Made by a program: the position numbers and the translations under genes. Of a stretch of 64,000 nucleotides of DNA, positions 46,552 to 55,516 are shown in pieces (position 1 is the stretch's first letter; each line of letters opens with the position of its first letter). The notes under the pieces are model-generated. The model saw only the letters and a program-made list of their open reading frames with translations, searched no databases and was not told the DNA's origin. Source of the DNA: Olsenella sp. An270 (GTDB lineage: Bacteria > Actinomycetota > Coriobacteriia > Coriobacteriales > Atopobiaceae); NCBI RefSeq assembly GCF_002159735.1, contig NZ_NFJF01000008.1, positions 1 to 64,000 of the forward strand, read 5' to 3'.

Positions 46552-46603
46552 CGTGGGAGGGGGCCGAGAAGGGCCCCGCCGACCAGTCGCAAGGAGGCAT
46601 GAC

Positions 46604-47266
46604 ATGGAGCAGCAGCCCCAGGGCGCCCCGCCCCGTCCGCAGTCGCCCGTCGACCAGCAGCCGCCGCGCCCGCCGCAGCCCGCCGAGAACGCCCCCGGAG
46701 ACTGGGGCCGCATAGGGGGCGGGCTGCTCGCCTTCATCGTCCTGCAGGCGATCCAGACCTTCGTCCTGCTCTCCGACCTCCCCTCCGCGCTCGAGGGGGC
46801 GCTCGAGGGCGTCATGGCCCCCGGCCGCGCCGGCATTGCGGGCATGGCCGAGGCGGCCTGCGACTGGGTCACGCTCGTCACGCTCGTCGCCTACGCCGCG
46901 GTGATCATCGTCGCGCTGGTCCAGCTCATCCAGCGCCACCCGGCCTTCCTGCGCAACTTCCAGATCGCCGGCGTCATCGCCATCGCGGGCAACCTCGTCG
47001 TGTTCCTCCTCATGGAGGCGGTCCACGTCTACTACACGACAAACCCCGGGGCGCTCGGGGACGGGACGGCCTACGGCTACTCCTGGCAGGCGGGCACGCA
47101 CTGGACGTTCGTGGTCCTGGCCCTCATGTGGACGATCTTCTGGACGCTGTACTTCGCGCGCTCGGTGCGCATGCGCCACTACATGAGCCCCGACAACCCC
47201 TACACCACCGCGAACGGCCTGCCCTACATGGAGCGGGCGCTCTTCGGGCGGGGGATGCGCGGGTAG
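46604..47266 (+). CDS. multi-pass membrane protein of unknown function
   Basis: 220 residues. A Pro/Gln-rich cytoplasmic N-terminus (about 1-40) is followed by four hydrophobic helices: GGGLLAFIVLQAIQTFVLLS, VTLVTLVAYAAVIIVALVQLI, a third around IAGVIAIAGNLVVFLLMEAV, and FVVLALMWTIFWTLYFARSV. The pattern of Trp and Tyr near the ends of the helices resembles DUF2569-type small membrane proteins, but this is a loose similarity. ATG 46604 follows AAGGAGG. It probably shares a transcript with the preceding gene. Confidence 0.65.
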   Translation: MEQQPQGAPPRPQSPVDQQPPRPPQPAENAPGDWGRIGGGLLAFIVLQAIQTFVLLSDLPSALEGALEGVMAPGRAGIAGMAEAACDWVTLVTLVAYAAVIIVALVQLIQRHPAFLRNFQIAGVIAIAGNLVVFLLMEAVHVYYTTNPGALGDGTAYGYSWQAGTHWTFVVLALMWTIFWTLYFARSVRMRHYMSPDNPYTTANGLPYMERALFGRGMRG

Positions 47267-47446
47267 CGCGCCGGAGGGCCGGACGATGTGCGCGTTCGCC
47301 GAGCGCTCGTCGTCCTTCTCGCCCGACTGGCACATTTTGGGTAGTACTATGGGTGTGAATGGGCCACGGCCTCGTTCCGTCATGCGCCTGTGACGGGCCG
47401 GACCCGCCCACGAGGGATTCGTTGGAATCGCTACGAAGGAGAGGAT

Positions 47447-50400
47447 ATGGCTCGCAAGTTTAAGTCCATGGACGGCAACGAGGCGGCATCGTACGTCTCG
47501 TATGCGTTCACCGAGGTGGCGGGCATCTACCCGATCACCCCGTCCAGCCCCATGGCCGACCACGTCGACCAGTGGGCCGCTCAGGGCATGAAGAACGTCT
47601 TTGGCACCCCGGTCAAGGTCGTCGAGATGGAGTCCGAGGCGGGCGCCGCGGGCACCGTCCACGGCTCGCTCGGCGCCGGCGCCCTCACGACCACCTACAC
47701 GGCGTCGCAGGGCCTGCTCCTCATGATCCCCAACATGTACAAGATCGCCGGCGAGGGCCTTCCGGGCGTCTTCCACGTGTCCGCCCGTACCGTGGCCTCC
47801 CACGCCCTCAACATCTTTGGCGATCACTCCGACGTCATGGCCTGCCGCCAGACCGGCTTTGCCATGCTCGCCGAGGGCAACGTCCAGGAGGTCATGGACC
47901 TCGCGCCGGTGGCCCACCTCGCGGCCATCGAGGGCAAGGTGCCGTTCCTGAACTTCTTCGACGGCTTCCGCACCTCCCACGAGATCCAGAAGGTCGCGGT
48001 CTGGGACTTCGACGACCTCAAGGACATGCTCGACATGGACGCCGTCCAGGCGTTCCGCGACCACGCCCTCAACCCGGAGCACCCGCACGCCCGCGGCTCC
48101 CACGAGAACGGCGACATCTTCTTCCAGCACCGCGAGGCCTGCAACAAGGCCTACGAGGCGCTGCCCGCCGTGGTCCAGTCCTACATGGACAAGATCAACG
48201 AGAAGCTCGGCACGAGCTATCACCTCTTCGACTACTACGGCGCCGATGACGCCGACCGCGTGGTCGTCTGCATGGGCTCCTTCTGCGACACCCTCGAGGA
48301 GGTCATCGACTACCTGAACGCCCACGGCGAGAAGGTCGGCCTCGTGAAGGTGCGCCTCTACCGCCCGTGGTCCGTCGAGGACTTCGTGGCCGCGCTGCCC
48401 GCGACCGTCAAGAAGATCGCCGTCCTGGACCGCACCAAGGAGCCCGGCTCCATCGGCGAGCCCCTCTACCAGGACGTCATCACCGCCCTCTACGAGGCCG
48501 GCAAGTCCGAGATCACCGTGGTCGGCGGCCGCTACGGCCTTGGCTCCAAGGATGAGCCCCCCGCGGCTGCCTTCGCCGTCTACAAGGAGCTCGAGAAGGA
48601 CGCCCCCGCCCGCGAGTTCACCATCGGCATCGTGGACGACGTCACCAACCTCTCCCTCCCCATGGACCCGGACGCCCCCAACACGGCCGACCCGTCCACG
48701 ATCGAGTGCAAGTTCTGGGGTCTCGGCGGCGACGGCACCGTCGGCGCCAACAAGAACTCCATCAAGATCATCGGCGACCACACCGACAAGTACGTCCAGG
48801 CCTACTTCCAGTACGACTCCAAGAAGACCGGCGGCGTCACGATCTCGCACCTGCGCTTCGGTGACTCCCCGATCCGCTCGCCGTACTACATCAACAAGGC
48901 CAACTTCGTGGCCTGCCACAACCCGTCCTACATCGTCAAGAACTTCCCCATGGTTCGCGACGTCAAGCCGGGCGGCACGTTCCTGGTGAACTGCCAGTGG
49001 TCCGACGAGGAGTTCGCCGAGAAGCTCAGCGCCGAGGCCAAGCGCTACATCGCCAAGAACAACATCAACGTCTACCTGATCGACGCCATCGACCTCGCCG
49101 AGAAGGTCGGCATGGGCAAGCGCACCAACACGGTGCTGCAGTCCGCGTTCTTCTCGCTGGCCCAGGTCCTTCCCGCCGCGGACGCCGTCCAGTACATGAA
49201 GGACGCCGCCGAGAAGTCCTACGCCAAGAAGGGCCAGAACATCGTCGAGGCCAACTGGAAGGCCATCGACGCCGGCGCCACCGCCTACCACAAGTTTGAG
49301 GTGCCCGCCGAGTGGGCGACCGCCGAGGACGAGAAGGTCGAGCTCACGCTCGAGGGCCGCGAGGCCATCGTCAAGCAGGTCCGCGAGCTCATGGAGCCGA
49401 TCAACCGCATGGACGGCGACTCGCTGCCCGTCTCCAAGTTCGTCGACGTCGTCGACGGCCAGTGGGAGCTCGGTGCCTCCGCGTACGAGAAGCGCGGCGT
49501 CGCCGTCATGGTGCCGCACTGGGACGAGTCCAAGTGCATCCAGTGCAACCAGTGCTCGTTCGTGTGCCCGCACGCCACGATCCGTCCGATTGTCATGAAC
49601 GCCGACGAGCAGGCCGCCGCTCCCGAGGAGATGCGCCGCATCGACGTCATGGTTCCCAAGAACTCCGGCCTCACCTTCACCATGGCCGTGTCCCCGCTCG
49701 ACTGCATGGGCTGCACCAACTGCGTCAAGGTCTGCCCGAAGGGCGCCCTCGAGATGGTGCCGCAGGAGTCCGAGCTCGACCAGGCTCCGGTGTGGGACTA
49801 CGCGGTGAACAAGGTCTCCGAGAAGAAGGAGCTCGTCGCTGCCAACGTCAAGGGCAGCCAGTTCGCTAAGCCCTACCTCGAGTTCTCCGGCTCCTGCGCC
49901 GGCTGCGCCGAGACCGCCTACGCGCGCCTCGTCACGCAGGTCTGCGGTGACCGCATGTTCATCTCCAACGCCACCGGCTGCTCCTCCATCTGGGGCAACC
50001 CCGCTGCCACCTCGCCCTTCACGGTCAACGAGTGCGGCCACGGCCCGGCGTGGAACAACTCCCTCTTCGAGGACAACGCCGAGCACGGCCTGGGTCTCGC
50101 CCTCGGCTATGACGCCGTCCAGGAGAAGATCGTCGCCGAGACCGAGAAGATCCTCCAGTGCGACAAGGCCTCCGAGGCCCTGAAGGAGGCCGCGACCGCC
50201 TGGCTCGAGGCCCGCAAGGACACCGAGGCCAGCAAGACGGCTGCCGCCGCCTACGTCGCCGAGCTCGAGAAGAGCGACTGCGAGACCGCCAAGGCTGTCC
50301 TCGCCGACAAGGCCTACCTCACCAAGAAGGCCTTCTGGATCTTCGGCGGCGACGGCTGGGCGTATGACATCGGCTTCGGCGGCCTCGATCACGTCCTCGC

Positions 50401-50983
50401 CTCCGGCAACAACGTGAACGTCTTCGTCTTTGACACCGAGGTCTACTCCAACACCGGCGGCCAGGCCTCCAAGGCCTCCAACATCGGCCAGGTGGCCCAG
50501 TTCGCGGCCTCCGGCAAGGTGACCAAGAAGAAGAGCCTCGCCGAGATCGCCATGTCCTACGGCTACGTCTACGTGGCCCAGGTCGCCATGGGCGCCAACA
50601 TGAACCAGACGCTCAAGGCCATCCACGAGGCCGTGAACTACGACGGCCCGTCGCTGATCATCGGCTACAGCCCGTGCGAGATGCACTCCATCAAGGGCGG
50701 CGGCATGCAGAACTGCCAGATGGAGATGAAGAAGGCCGTGGAGTGCGGCTACTGGAACCTCTTCCGCTTCAACCCGGCTGCCCCCACGGGCAAGAAGTTT
50801 ACGCTCGACTCCAAGGAGCCGGCTGGCGGGTACCAGGACTTCCTGATGAACGAGGCCCGCTACACCTCGCTCACCCGCTCCTTCCCCGAGCGCGCCAAGG
50901 AGCTCTTCGCCCAGAACGAGGAGGCCGCCATGGCTCGCTACGCGCACCTGCTCAAGCTCAAGGACCTCTACGCCGAGGCGTAA
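47447..50983 (+). CDS. nifJ: pyruvate:ferredoxin (flavodoxin) oxidoreductase
   Basis: 1178 residues, the single-chain homodimeric enzyme that converts pyruvate and CoA to acetyl-CoA and CO2 while reducing ferredoxin. Domains in order: pyruvate-binding domain (YPITPSSPMADHVDQWA), transketolase C-like domain, gamma domain, ferredoxin-like domain with two 4Fe-4S motifs (CIQCNQCSFVCP from 697, CMGCTNCVKVCP from 753), and the TPP domain (GDGWAYDIG from about 968, then EVYSNTGGQ). An extra proximal cluster is expected from CAGC in SGSCAGCAETAY. ATG 47447 follows AAGGAGAGG. TACTAT (47345-47350) may be the -10. Terminated by the hairpin at 51014. Confidence 0.97.
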   Translation: MARKFKSMDGNEAASYVSYAFTEVAGIYPITPSSPMADHVDQWAAQGMKNVFGTPVKVVEMESEAGAAGTVHGSLGAGALTTTYTASQGLLLMIPNMYKIAGEGLPGVFHVSARTVASHALNIFGDHSDVMACRQTGFAMLAEGNVQEVMDLAPVAHLAAIEGKVPFLNFFDGFRTSHEIQKVAVWDFDDLKDMLDMDAVQAFRDHALNPEHPHARGSHENGDIFFQHREACNKAYEALPAVVQSYMDKINEKLGTSYHLFDYYGADDADRVVVCMGSFCDTLEEVIDYLNAHGEKVGLVKVRLYRPWSVEDFVAALPATVKKIAVLDRTKEPGSIGEPLYQDVITALYEAGKSEITVVGGRYGLGSKDEPPAAAFAVYKELEKDAPAREFTIGIVDDVTNLSLPMDPDAPNTADPSTIECKFWGLGGDGTVGANKNSIKIIGDHTDKYVQAYFQYDSKKTGGVTISHLRFGDSPIRSPYYINKANFVACHNPSYIVKNFPMVRDVKPGGTFLVNCQWSDEEFAEKLSAEAKRYIAKNNINVYLIDAIDLAEKVGMGKRTNTVLQSAFFSLAQVLPAADAVQYMKDAAEKSYAKKGQNIVEANWKAIDAGATAYHKFEVPAEWATAEDEKVELTLEGREAIVKQVRELMEPINRMDGDSLPVSKFVDVVDGQWELGASAYEKRGVAVMVPHWDESKCIQCNQCSFVCPHATIRPIVMNADEQAAAPEEMRRIDVMVPKNSGLTFTMAVSPLDCMGCTNCVKVCPKGALEMVPQESELDQAPVWDYAVNKVSEKKELVAANVKGSQFAKPYLEFSGSCAGCAETAYARLVTQVCGDRMFISNATGCSSIWGNPAATSPFTVNECGHGPAWNNSLFEDNAEHGLGLALGYDAVQEKIVAETEKILQCDKASEALKEAATAWLEARKDTEASKTAAAAYVAELEKSDCETAKAVLADKAYLTKKAFWIFGGDGWAYDIGFGGLDHVLASGNNVNVFVFDTEVYSNTGGQASKASNIGQVAQFAASGKVTKKKSLAEIAMSYGYVYVAQVAMGANMNQTLKAIHEAVNYDGPSLIIGYSPCEMHSIKGGGMQNCQMEMKKAVECGYWNLFRFNPAAPTGKKFTLDSKEPAGGYQDFLMNEARYTSLTRSFPERAKELFAQNEEAAMARYAHLLKLKDLYAEA

Positions 50984-51013
50984 GTTCTTCTCGCTGAGCT
51001 GATCGCGAAAGCT

Positions 51014-51043
51014 GCGGCCCCCGGCACTGCCGGGGGCCGCTTT
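51014..51043 (+). terminator. terminator after nifJ
   Basis: GCGGCCCCCGGC (51014-51025) and GCCGGGGGCCGC (51029-51040) form a perfect 12-bp stem around ACT, followed by TTTGTGTT. Confidence 0.75.
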
Positions 51044-51066
51044 GTGTTGCGGGCACGTACCACCCA

Positions 51067-51194
51067 GAGGTCCTTCTCGCCCCGCATGACTTTTGAGGCC
51101 GCAAAAGTCACGTGATTTTTTCCGCCAACTGGGAAAACGTCAGGACTCGACGGAGATTTGAGGCCTCAAAAGTCGCACGGGCGAGAAGAACCTC
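51067..51194. repeat. 128-bp inverted-repeat element
   Basis: GAGGTCCTTCTCGCCC (51067-51082) matches the inverse of 51179-51194 with one change, and GACTTTTGAGGCC (51088-51100) matches the inverse of 51162-51174 exactly. The 61-bp middle is AT-rich and contains TTTTTT. It lies between the nifJ terminator and the convergent MurT::GatD gene, with no coding content. It has the form of a miniature inverted-repeat element with composite arms. Confidence 0.65.
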
Positions 51195-51206
51195 GCGCCG
51201 CTGTCC

Positions 51207-53357
51207 CTACCGACGCGTGGCGATGCGCATCGCCACATCGTGGGCGAGCGTCTCCAGCGCGTCGTCGAGCGGTGCGAGCTCGACCGCGTCACCGCGGCGT
51301 TCGAGCGCGCGCGAGATGAGCCAGTCGGTGACGCCGGGGTTCTTGGGCAGGATGGGGCCGTGCAGGTACGTGCCCACGACGCCGCCGTGCAGCACGCCCT
51401 CGCCGCCGTCCTCGCCGTTATTGCCGGTGCCGGTGACGAGCGCACGCCCGAGGGGCTTCTCGCCCGCGCCGAGCAGCGTCCGCCCCGCGTGGTTCTCAAA
51501 GCCCACGATCGGCGTGTCGCACACCGACGACTCGATTGCCACGTTGCCGATCAGGCGCGTGTCGCCGGCAACGGTCTCGAGGTCCAGGACGTGCAGGCCC
51601 TCGACCCGCTCGGAGCCCATCATGTAGGAGTGGCCCAGCAGTTGGTAGCCACCACAGATGGCGAGAAGGACCCCGCCGTCGGCCACGTACGCGGCGAGCT
51701 TCTCGCGCTGCTTCTGGAGCTCGTGACAGACCGCGAGCTGGTCGCGGTCTGCGCCGCCACCGAGCAGGACGACGTCAGCGTCGGAGAGGTCGAGCTCTTG
51801 GCCCATGAGGACCTGGTCCACGCGGCAGGGGATGCCGCGCCAGGCGCAGCGCTTGGCGAGCGAGGCGATGTTGCCGCCGTCGCCGTAGAGGTTGAGGGCG
51901 TCGGGATAGAGGTGGACGACGCGCAGCGGGCGCTCAAGCGCGACATCCGGGACGTCCCCTCGCTCGGCAGGCGGGGTCGCGACGGATGCCCGGGCTGCGG
52001 GCGCGGCCCCCGCCCCGGCGAGGCGCTCGAGGTCGGCGACGACGGGCGGGAAGGCGGTGTAGTTGGCGATCACGTGGAGCCTCTCGCCTTCGGGCAGCAG
52101 GGCGACGGCGCCCTCGACGTCGTCGACGAGCTCGATCGGCGCACCCAGCTCCGCGTACTTCACGCGCACGGCCATGTCCTCGCGGCGCGTGCCGCCCACG
52201 CAAACGAGCCGCAGGTCGGAGAGGTCGCGCAGTCGCTCGAGGTCGATGTCCCAGATCCAGGAGACGTCATGGCCGTCGGCGTCGTTGTCGTTCAGGAAGA
52301 GGGCGAGGTAGCGGCCGTCCTCGGCGCGCGCCTGCTGGATCATCCGGTTGAAGCCCGTCGGGTTCTTCGCCAGGTTGGAGACGACCTCGCGCCCGCCGTC
52401 GAGCGAGAACACCTTGCCGCGCCCGCTCGCGGGCTCGTAGGCGTCGAGCACCTCCTGGAAGCGCGCGGCGTCCCCGCCCGCGGCGAGGCACCCGGCCAGG
52501 GCCGCCATCACGTTGTAGACCATGTAGAGGCCGCTGTAGCGGGTCCGCACGTGGTGGCGGACCACCTCCGCCCCGCGGCGGTCCTCCACGTCGAACTCAA
52601 ACCCGCCGCAGGTCAGACGCACGTTCACGGCGGCGAACGCGAGAGCGGGGCGCTCCCAGCCGCACGCGGGGCAGCGGTAGCGCCCCAGCTGGCCGTAGTG
52701 CACGTAGTCGTACTCAAGGCCCGTGTTGCAGCGTGCGCAGAAGCGGCTGTCGGAGATGCGGTCGGCCTCGAGGTCGGTGGGCTCGTCTATGCCAAAGGGC
52801 AGGCCGGGGTTGTCCACGCGGTCGGCGATCGCCGCGCACAGCGGGTCGTCGGCGTTGAACACGAGCGCGGTCTCGGGGGAGCGGCGCAGGGCCTCGGCTA
52901 TCACGTCCTGGGTGTGGTCGATTTCCCCGTAGCGGTCGAGCTGGTCGCGGAAGAGGTTGAGCAGGACGAGCGCGTCCGGTCGCAGCGCCGGCAGCACGCG
53001 CACGGTGTAGAGCTCGTCGCACTCGAAGCAGCCCGCGCGCCCGCCGCTCTTCTCGCCCGCGAGCACCAGGGCCGCGGCGATGCCGGACTCCATGTTGTTG
53101 CCGGCGCGGTTGCACACGACGTTGCGCCCGGGGCCGCAGAGTGCGTCGGCGAGCAGGCCGGTCGTGGTCGTCTTCCCGTTGGTGCCCGTGACCACGAGCC
53201 GGGGGGAGAGCGAGCCGGCGAGCTCGGCGATGACGTTGGGGTCCACGCGCAGGGCCACGGCGCCCGGGACGTTGCCCCCGCCGCGATGGAGGAGCCTGGT
53301 GGTGCCCCAGTGCGCCGACGCGGCGGCGAGGCGGGCGAGGGTCACGCGCAGCTTCAT
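51207..53357 (-). CDS. MurT::GatD fusion, lipid II isoglutaminyl synthase
   Basis: 716 residues in one frame. Residues 1-475 are a MurT-type Mur ligase: ATP site TGTNGKTTT (57-65), a zinc ribbon with Cys207, 210, 229 and 232, and the C-terminal LNDNDADGHDVSWIWD motif. A linker of about 25 Ala/Pro-rich residues leads to a GatD-type glutamine amidotransferase (about 477-716) with nucleophile Cys568 (LLAICGGYQ) and His666 (GTYLHGPILPKNP). Together they amidate D-Glu of lipid II to D-isoglutamine. In Staphylococcus aureus these are two proteins in a complex. ATG 53357 follows GGAAGGAG; longer upstream frame is unlikely. A TATAGT -10 is at 53394-53399 on the minus strand. Confidence 0.92.
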   Translation of the reverse strand: MKLRVTLARLAAASAHWGTTRLLHRGGGNVPGAVALRVDPNVIAELAGSLSPRLVVTGTNGKTTTTGLLADALCGPGRNVVCNRAGNNMESGIAAALVLAGEKSGGRAGCFECDELYTVRVLPALRPDALVLLNLFRDQLDRYGEIDHTQDVIAEALRRSPETALVFNADDPLCAAIADRVDNPGLPFGIDEPTDLEADRISDSRFCARCNTGLEYDYVHYGQLGRYRCPACGWERPALAFAAVNVRLTCGGFEFDVEDRRGAEVVRHHVRTRYSGLYMVYNVMAALAGCLAAGGDAARFQEVLDAYEPASGRGKVFSLDGGREVVSNLAKNPTGFNRMIQQARAEDGRYLALFLNDNDADGHDVSWIWDIDLERLRDLSDLRLVCVGGTRREDMAVRVKYAELGAPIELVDDVEGAVALLPEGERLHVIANYTAFPPVVADLERLAGAGAAPAARASVATPPAERGDVPDVALERPLRVVHLYPDALNLYGDGGNIASLAKRCAWRGIPCRVDQVLMGQELDLSDADVVLLGGGADRDQLAVCHELQKQREKLAAYVADGGVLLAICGGYQLLGHSYMMGSERVEGLHVLDLETVAGDTRLIGNVAIESSVCDTPIVGFENHAGRTLLGAGEKPLGRALVTGTGNNGEDGGEGVLHGGVVGTYLHGPILPKNPGVTDWLISRALERRGDAVELAPLDDALETLAHDVAMRIATRR

Positions 53358-53447
53358 GGGTCTCCTTCCGCGGGGGCGTCGGGTAGCAGCACTACTATAG
53401 CGCCCCGCGGCGGCGCCCCATGCTGCGACCACGGGGTGCAACTCTGC

Positions 53448-53578
53448 TAGTATCAGTCCTGTCGTGCCCACGGGGATGCTTCTTTTGGAGTGCTTTCCAC
53501 CGGGATCCCGCTTGTCGTGGGTTCGTCATGCCCGCGCGCGGGCATCCAGCAAAGCCCTCCGACAGAGAAGAGAGAACC
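53448..53578 (+). promoter_or_regulatory. promoter -10 and structured leader of the QueT-type gene
   Basis: TAGTAT (53448-53453) would start an RNA of about 120 nt. It contains CCCACG (53467-53472) pairing with CGTGGG (53516-53521) around an internal GGGAT/ATCCC helix, and a hairpin ATGCCCG-cgcg-CGGGCAT (53528-53545) 33 nt before the start codon. I do not recognise a known preQ1 riboswitch class. There is no terminator, so any control would be at translation. Confidence 0.45.
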
Positions 53579-54217
53579 ATGGAGCAGCACAACACCCTCA
53601 CGCACCCCGCCGACCCGTCCGTCGCCCATGCCCGCCGCGTCGCGCGGATCGGCATGATCGCCGCGGTCTACGCCGCGCTCACCCTCGCGTCCCTGCTCTT
53701 CCTCGGCAGCCTGGCCTGGGGCCCGGTCCAGTTCCGCGTCTCCGAGGCGGTCTGCGTCCTCGCCCTGTTCACGGCCGACGCCGTCCCGGGCCTCGCGCTC
53801 GGCTGCGTCATCGCCAACCTGGCCAACATCGTGCTCTCCGGCACCGGCATGCTCGGCATGCTCGACGTGGTCTTCGGCAGCCTTGCCACGGTCCTGGGCG
53901 CCTGGTTCACCTGGCGCAACCGCCGCCGCCCCGCCCTCGCGCTCATGGGGCCCGTGATCGCCAACGCGCTCATCGTCCCCGCCTACCTCCCGCTCATGCT
54001 GCAGGGCATCGGCTTCTACACGATCCCGTTCACCACCATCGCGCTCGACGGGGCCTATCCCGCCATGTACCTGTTTGGCCTGCTCGCCACCGGCGCGGGC
54101 GAGGCCGTGGTCATGTACGCGCTGGGCATGCCGCTCTTCCGCGCCCTCTCGCGCACCCCGCTCGCGCGCGAGCTCTCCGAGGGGGACGCCGCCCCCGCGC
54201 CCGCCGGGAGGGACTAG
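53579..54217 (+). CDS. queT: QueT-type ECF transporter S component
   Basis: 212 residues with about six membrane helices. The pattern WGPVQFRVSEAVCVLALFTADAVPGLALGCVIANL and DVVFGSLATVLGAWFTW is that of QueT-family substrate-binding (S) components, which import queuosine precursors through the shared ECF energising module. ATG 53579 is the first methionine after the leader; only a weak purine-rich stretch (AGAAGAGAG) precedes it. The next gene begins 3 bp after the stop. The ECF ATPases are not in this window. gluQ at 42223 supports a queuosine-related role. Confidence 0.85.
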   Translation: MEQHNTLTHPADPSVAHARRVARIGMIAAVYAALTLASLLFLGSLAWGPVQFRVSEAVCVLALFTADAVPGLALGCVIANLANIVLSGTGMLGMLDVVFGSLATVLGAWFTWRNRRRPALALMGPVIANALIVPAYLPLMLQGIGFYTIPFTTIALDGAYPAMYLFGLLATGAGEAVVMYALGMPLFRALSRTPLARELSEGDAAPAPAGRD

Positions 54218-54220
54218 CGC

Positions 54221-55516
54221 GTGAATCCCGTCGTCGTCATCCCGTCCTTCTGGGACCGCAGCGCGCGTCCCGGCGCCCTCGGCGAGCGCGGGGTGTACGA
54301 CTACACCACGCCGATCGACAAGCCCCTCCCCGAGCTCGAGGTCTGCCTCTCATCGCTCGAGCAGGTGAGCGGCGTGCTGCGCGTCATCGTACTCGTGGTC
54401 GCCCCAAAGTCCTGCGAGGAGGCGGCGCGCGCCCGCGTGAACAGCATCTGCCGCGCCCATGCCGACCTCAACCCGCTCGTGATCGGAAGCCAGGAGGCGG
54501 CGCACGTCGAGCGCGCGGTGGGCCGCATGGCGCATCACGTGGCGGGGGAGACCGTGTCGCTGCGCGGCTACGGGGCCATACGCAACATGGGCCTTGCCGT
54601 CGCCGCGGCCCTGGGTCACGACGTGGTGGTCTTCCTCGACGACGACGAGGTCGCGACGGGGTCGGACTTCCTCACCAGGGCCGTCTGGGGCCTGGGCTCG
54701 CTCACGCGCCAGAACCTGCCGGTCCTCGTCAAGAGCGGCTTCTTCGTGGACGCGCTGGGCAGTCCCTACGCCGAGCCCTCCGGGGCGTGGAGCGAGAAGT
54801 ACTGGACCAAGGCCGCCGACTTCAACCGCGTGATGGAGCGTGCCCAGACGAGCTCGTCGCGCATCACGCGCTCCAACCACATGTGCGGCGGGTGCTGCGC
54901 GCTGCACGCCGCGGCCTTCTCGAAGGTTCCCTTCGATCCCTACATCACGCGCGGCGAGGACCTCGACTACGTGCTCGACCTGCGCGCCAACGGCATGGAC
55001 GTCTGGTTTGACAACGAGTGGTACGTCCAGGCCAACCCGCCCGAGGAGATGGCCGGCGCGCCGTCGCTGTTCATGCAGGACGTGCATCGCTGGCTCTACG
55101 GGTACCGCAAGCTCGACGCCATGAACGCCCGCCGCGACCTGCGGACGATTACCTACGAGTCGCTCATGCCCTACCCGGCGCCGTGGCTCTTCCCGGAGGT
55201 GCGCCGCCGCGTGTTCCGCACGGCGCTGCGCCGCTTCATCACCGGTCCCGACCGCCTCGCGTACCTGCGCATCCTCACCAAGGGGCGCTATGACGCGGAC
55301 CGGTTCGCCCGCTCCGCGAGCTCGCGGTACCTCTCGTTCGCGATGGTCTGGCCCACGATCGTCCAGGCGCTCTGGGGCGACCGCGTGATCGCGTCCGCGA
55401 TCCTGAGCACGGGGCAGGTGGCGCCCGCCGCGCCGCCCGTCGCCCCGGCACCCGCCCCCGAGGCGGACCCGTTGGCCGACACGGGGGCCTTCCCCGTCCA
55501 GGGAGGTGCGATCTGA
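54221..55516 (+). CDS. GT-A type glycosyltransferase family 2-like protein
   Basis: 431 residues. A Rossmann-like start (VVVIPSFWDRS), a DDDE metal-binding motif (VVFLDDDEVATG), and RGEDLDYVLDLRANGMDVWFD, which occupies the catalytic ED position of GT2 enzymes. CGGCCALHAAAF precedes it. The C-terminal 40 residues are Pro/Ala-rich. There is no membrane anchor apparent. GTG 54221 starts 3 bp after queT and the stop overlaps the following sensor kinase gene (TGATG), so queT, this gene and the LytS/LytTR pair form one apparent operon. Acceptor and product are unknown. Confidence 0.72.
   Translation: MNPVVVIPSFWDRSARPGALGERGVYDYTTPIDKPLPELEVCLSSLEQVSGVLRVIVLVVAPKSCEEAARARVNSICRAHADLNPLVIGSQEAAHVERAVGRMAHHVAGETVSLRGYGAIRNMGLAVAAALGHDVVVFLDDDEVATGSDFLTRAVWGLGSLTRQNLPVLVKSGFFVDALGSPYAEPSGAWSEKYWTKAADFNRVMERAQTSSSRITRSNHMCGGCCALHAAAFSKVPFDPYITRGEDLDYVLDLRANGMDVWFDNEWYVQANPPEEMAGAPSLFMQDVHRWLYGYRKLDAMNARRDLRTITYESLMPYPAPWLFPEVRRRVFRTALRRFITGPDRLAYLRILTKGRYDADRFARSASSRYLSFAMVWPTIVQALWGDRVIASAILSTGQVAPAAPPVAPAPAPEADPLADTGAFPVQGGAI

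Noticed and set aside
47330-47345. Sigma-54 promoter before nifJ
   Set aside because: TGGCAC is present but the required GC element at -12 is absent.
46376-50947. 1523-codon minus-strand frame
   Set aside because: Antisense to nifJ and its neighbours, with the same shadow composition and no start signal.
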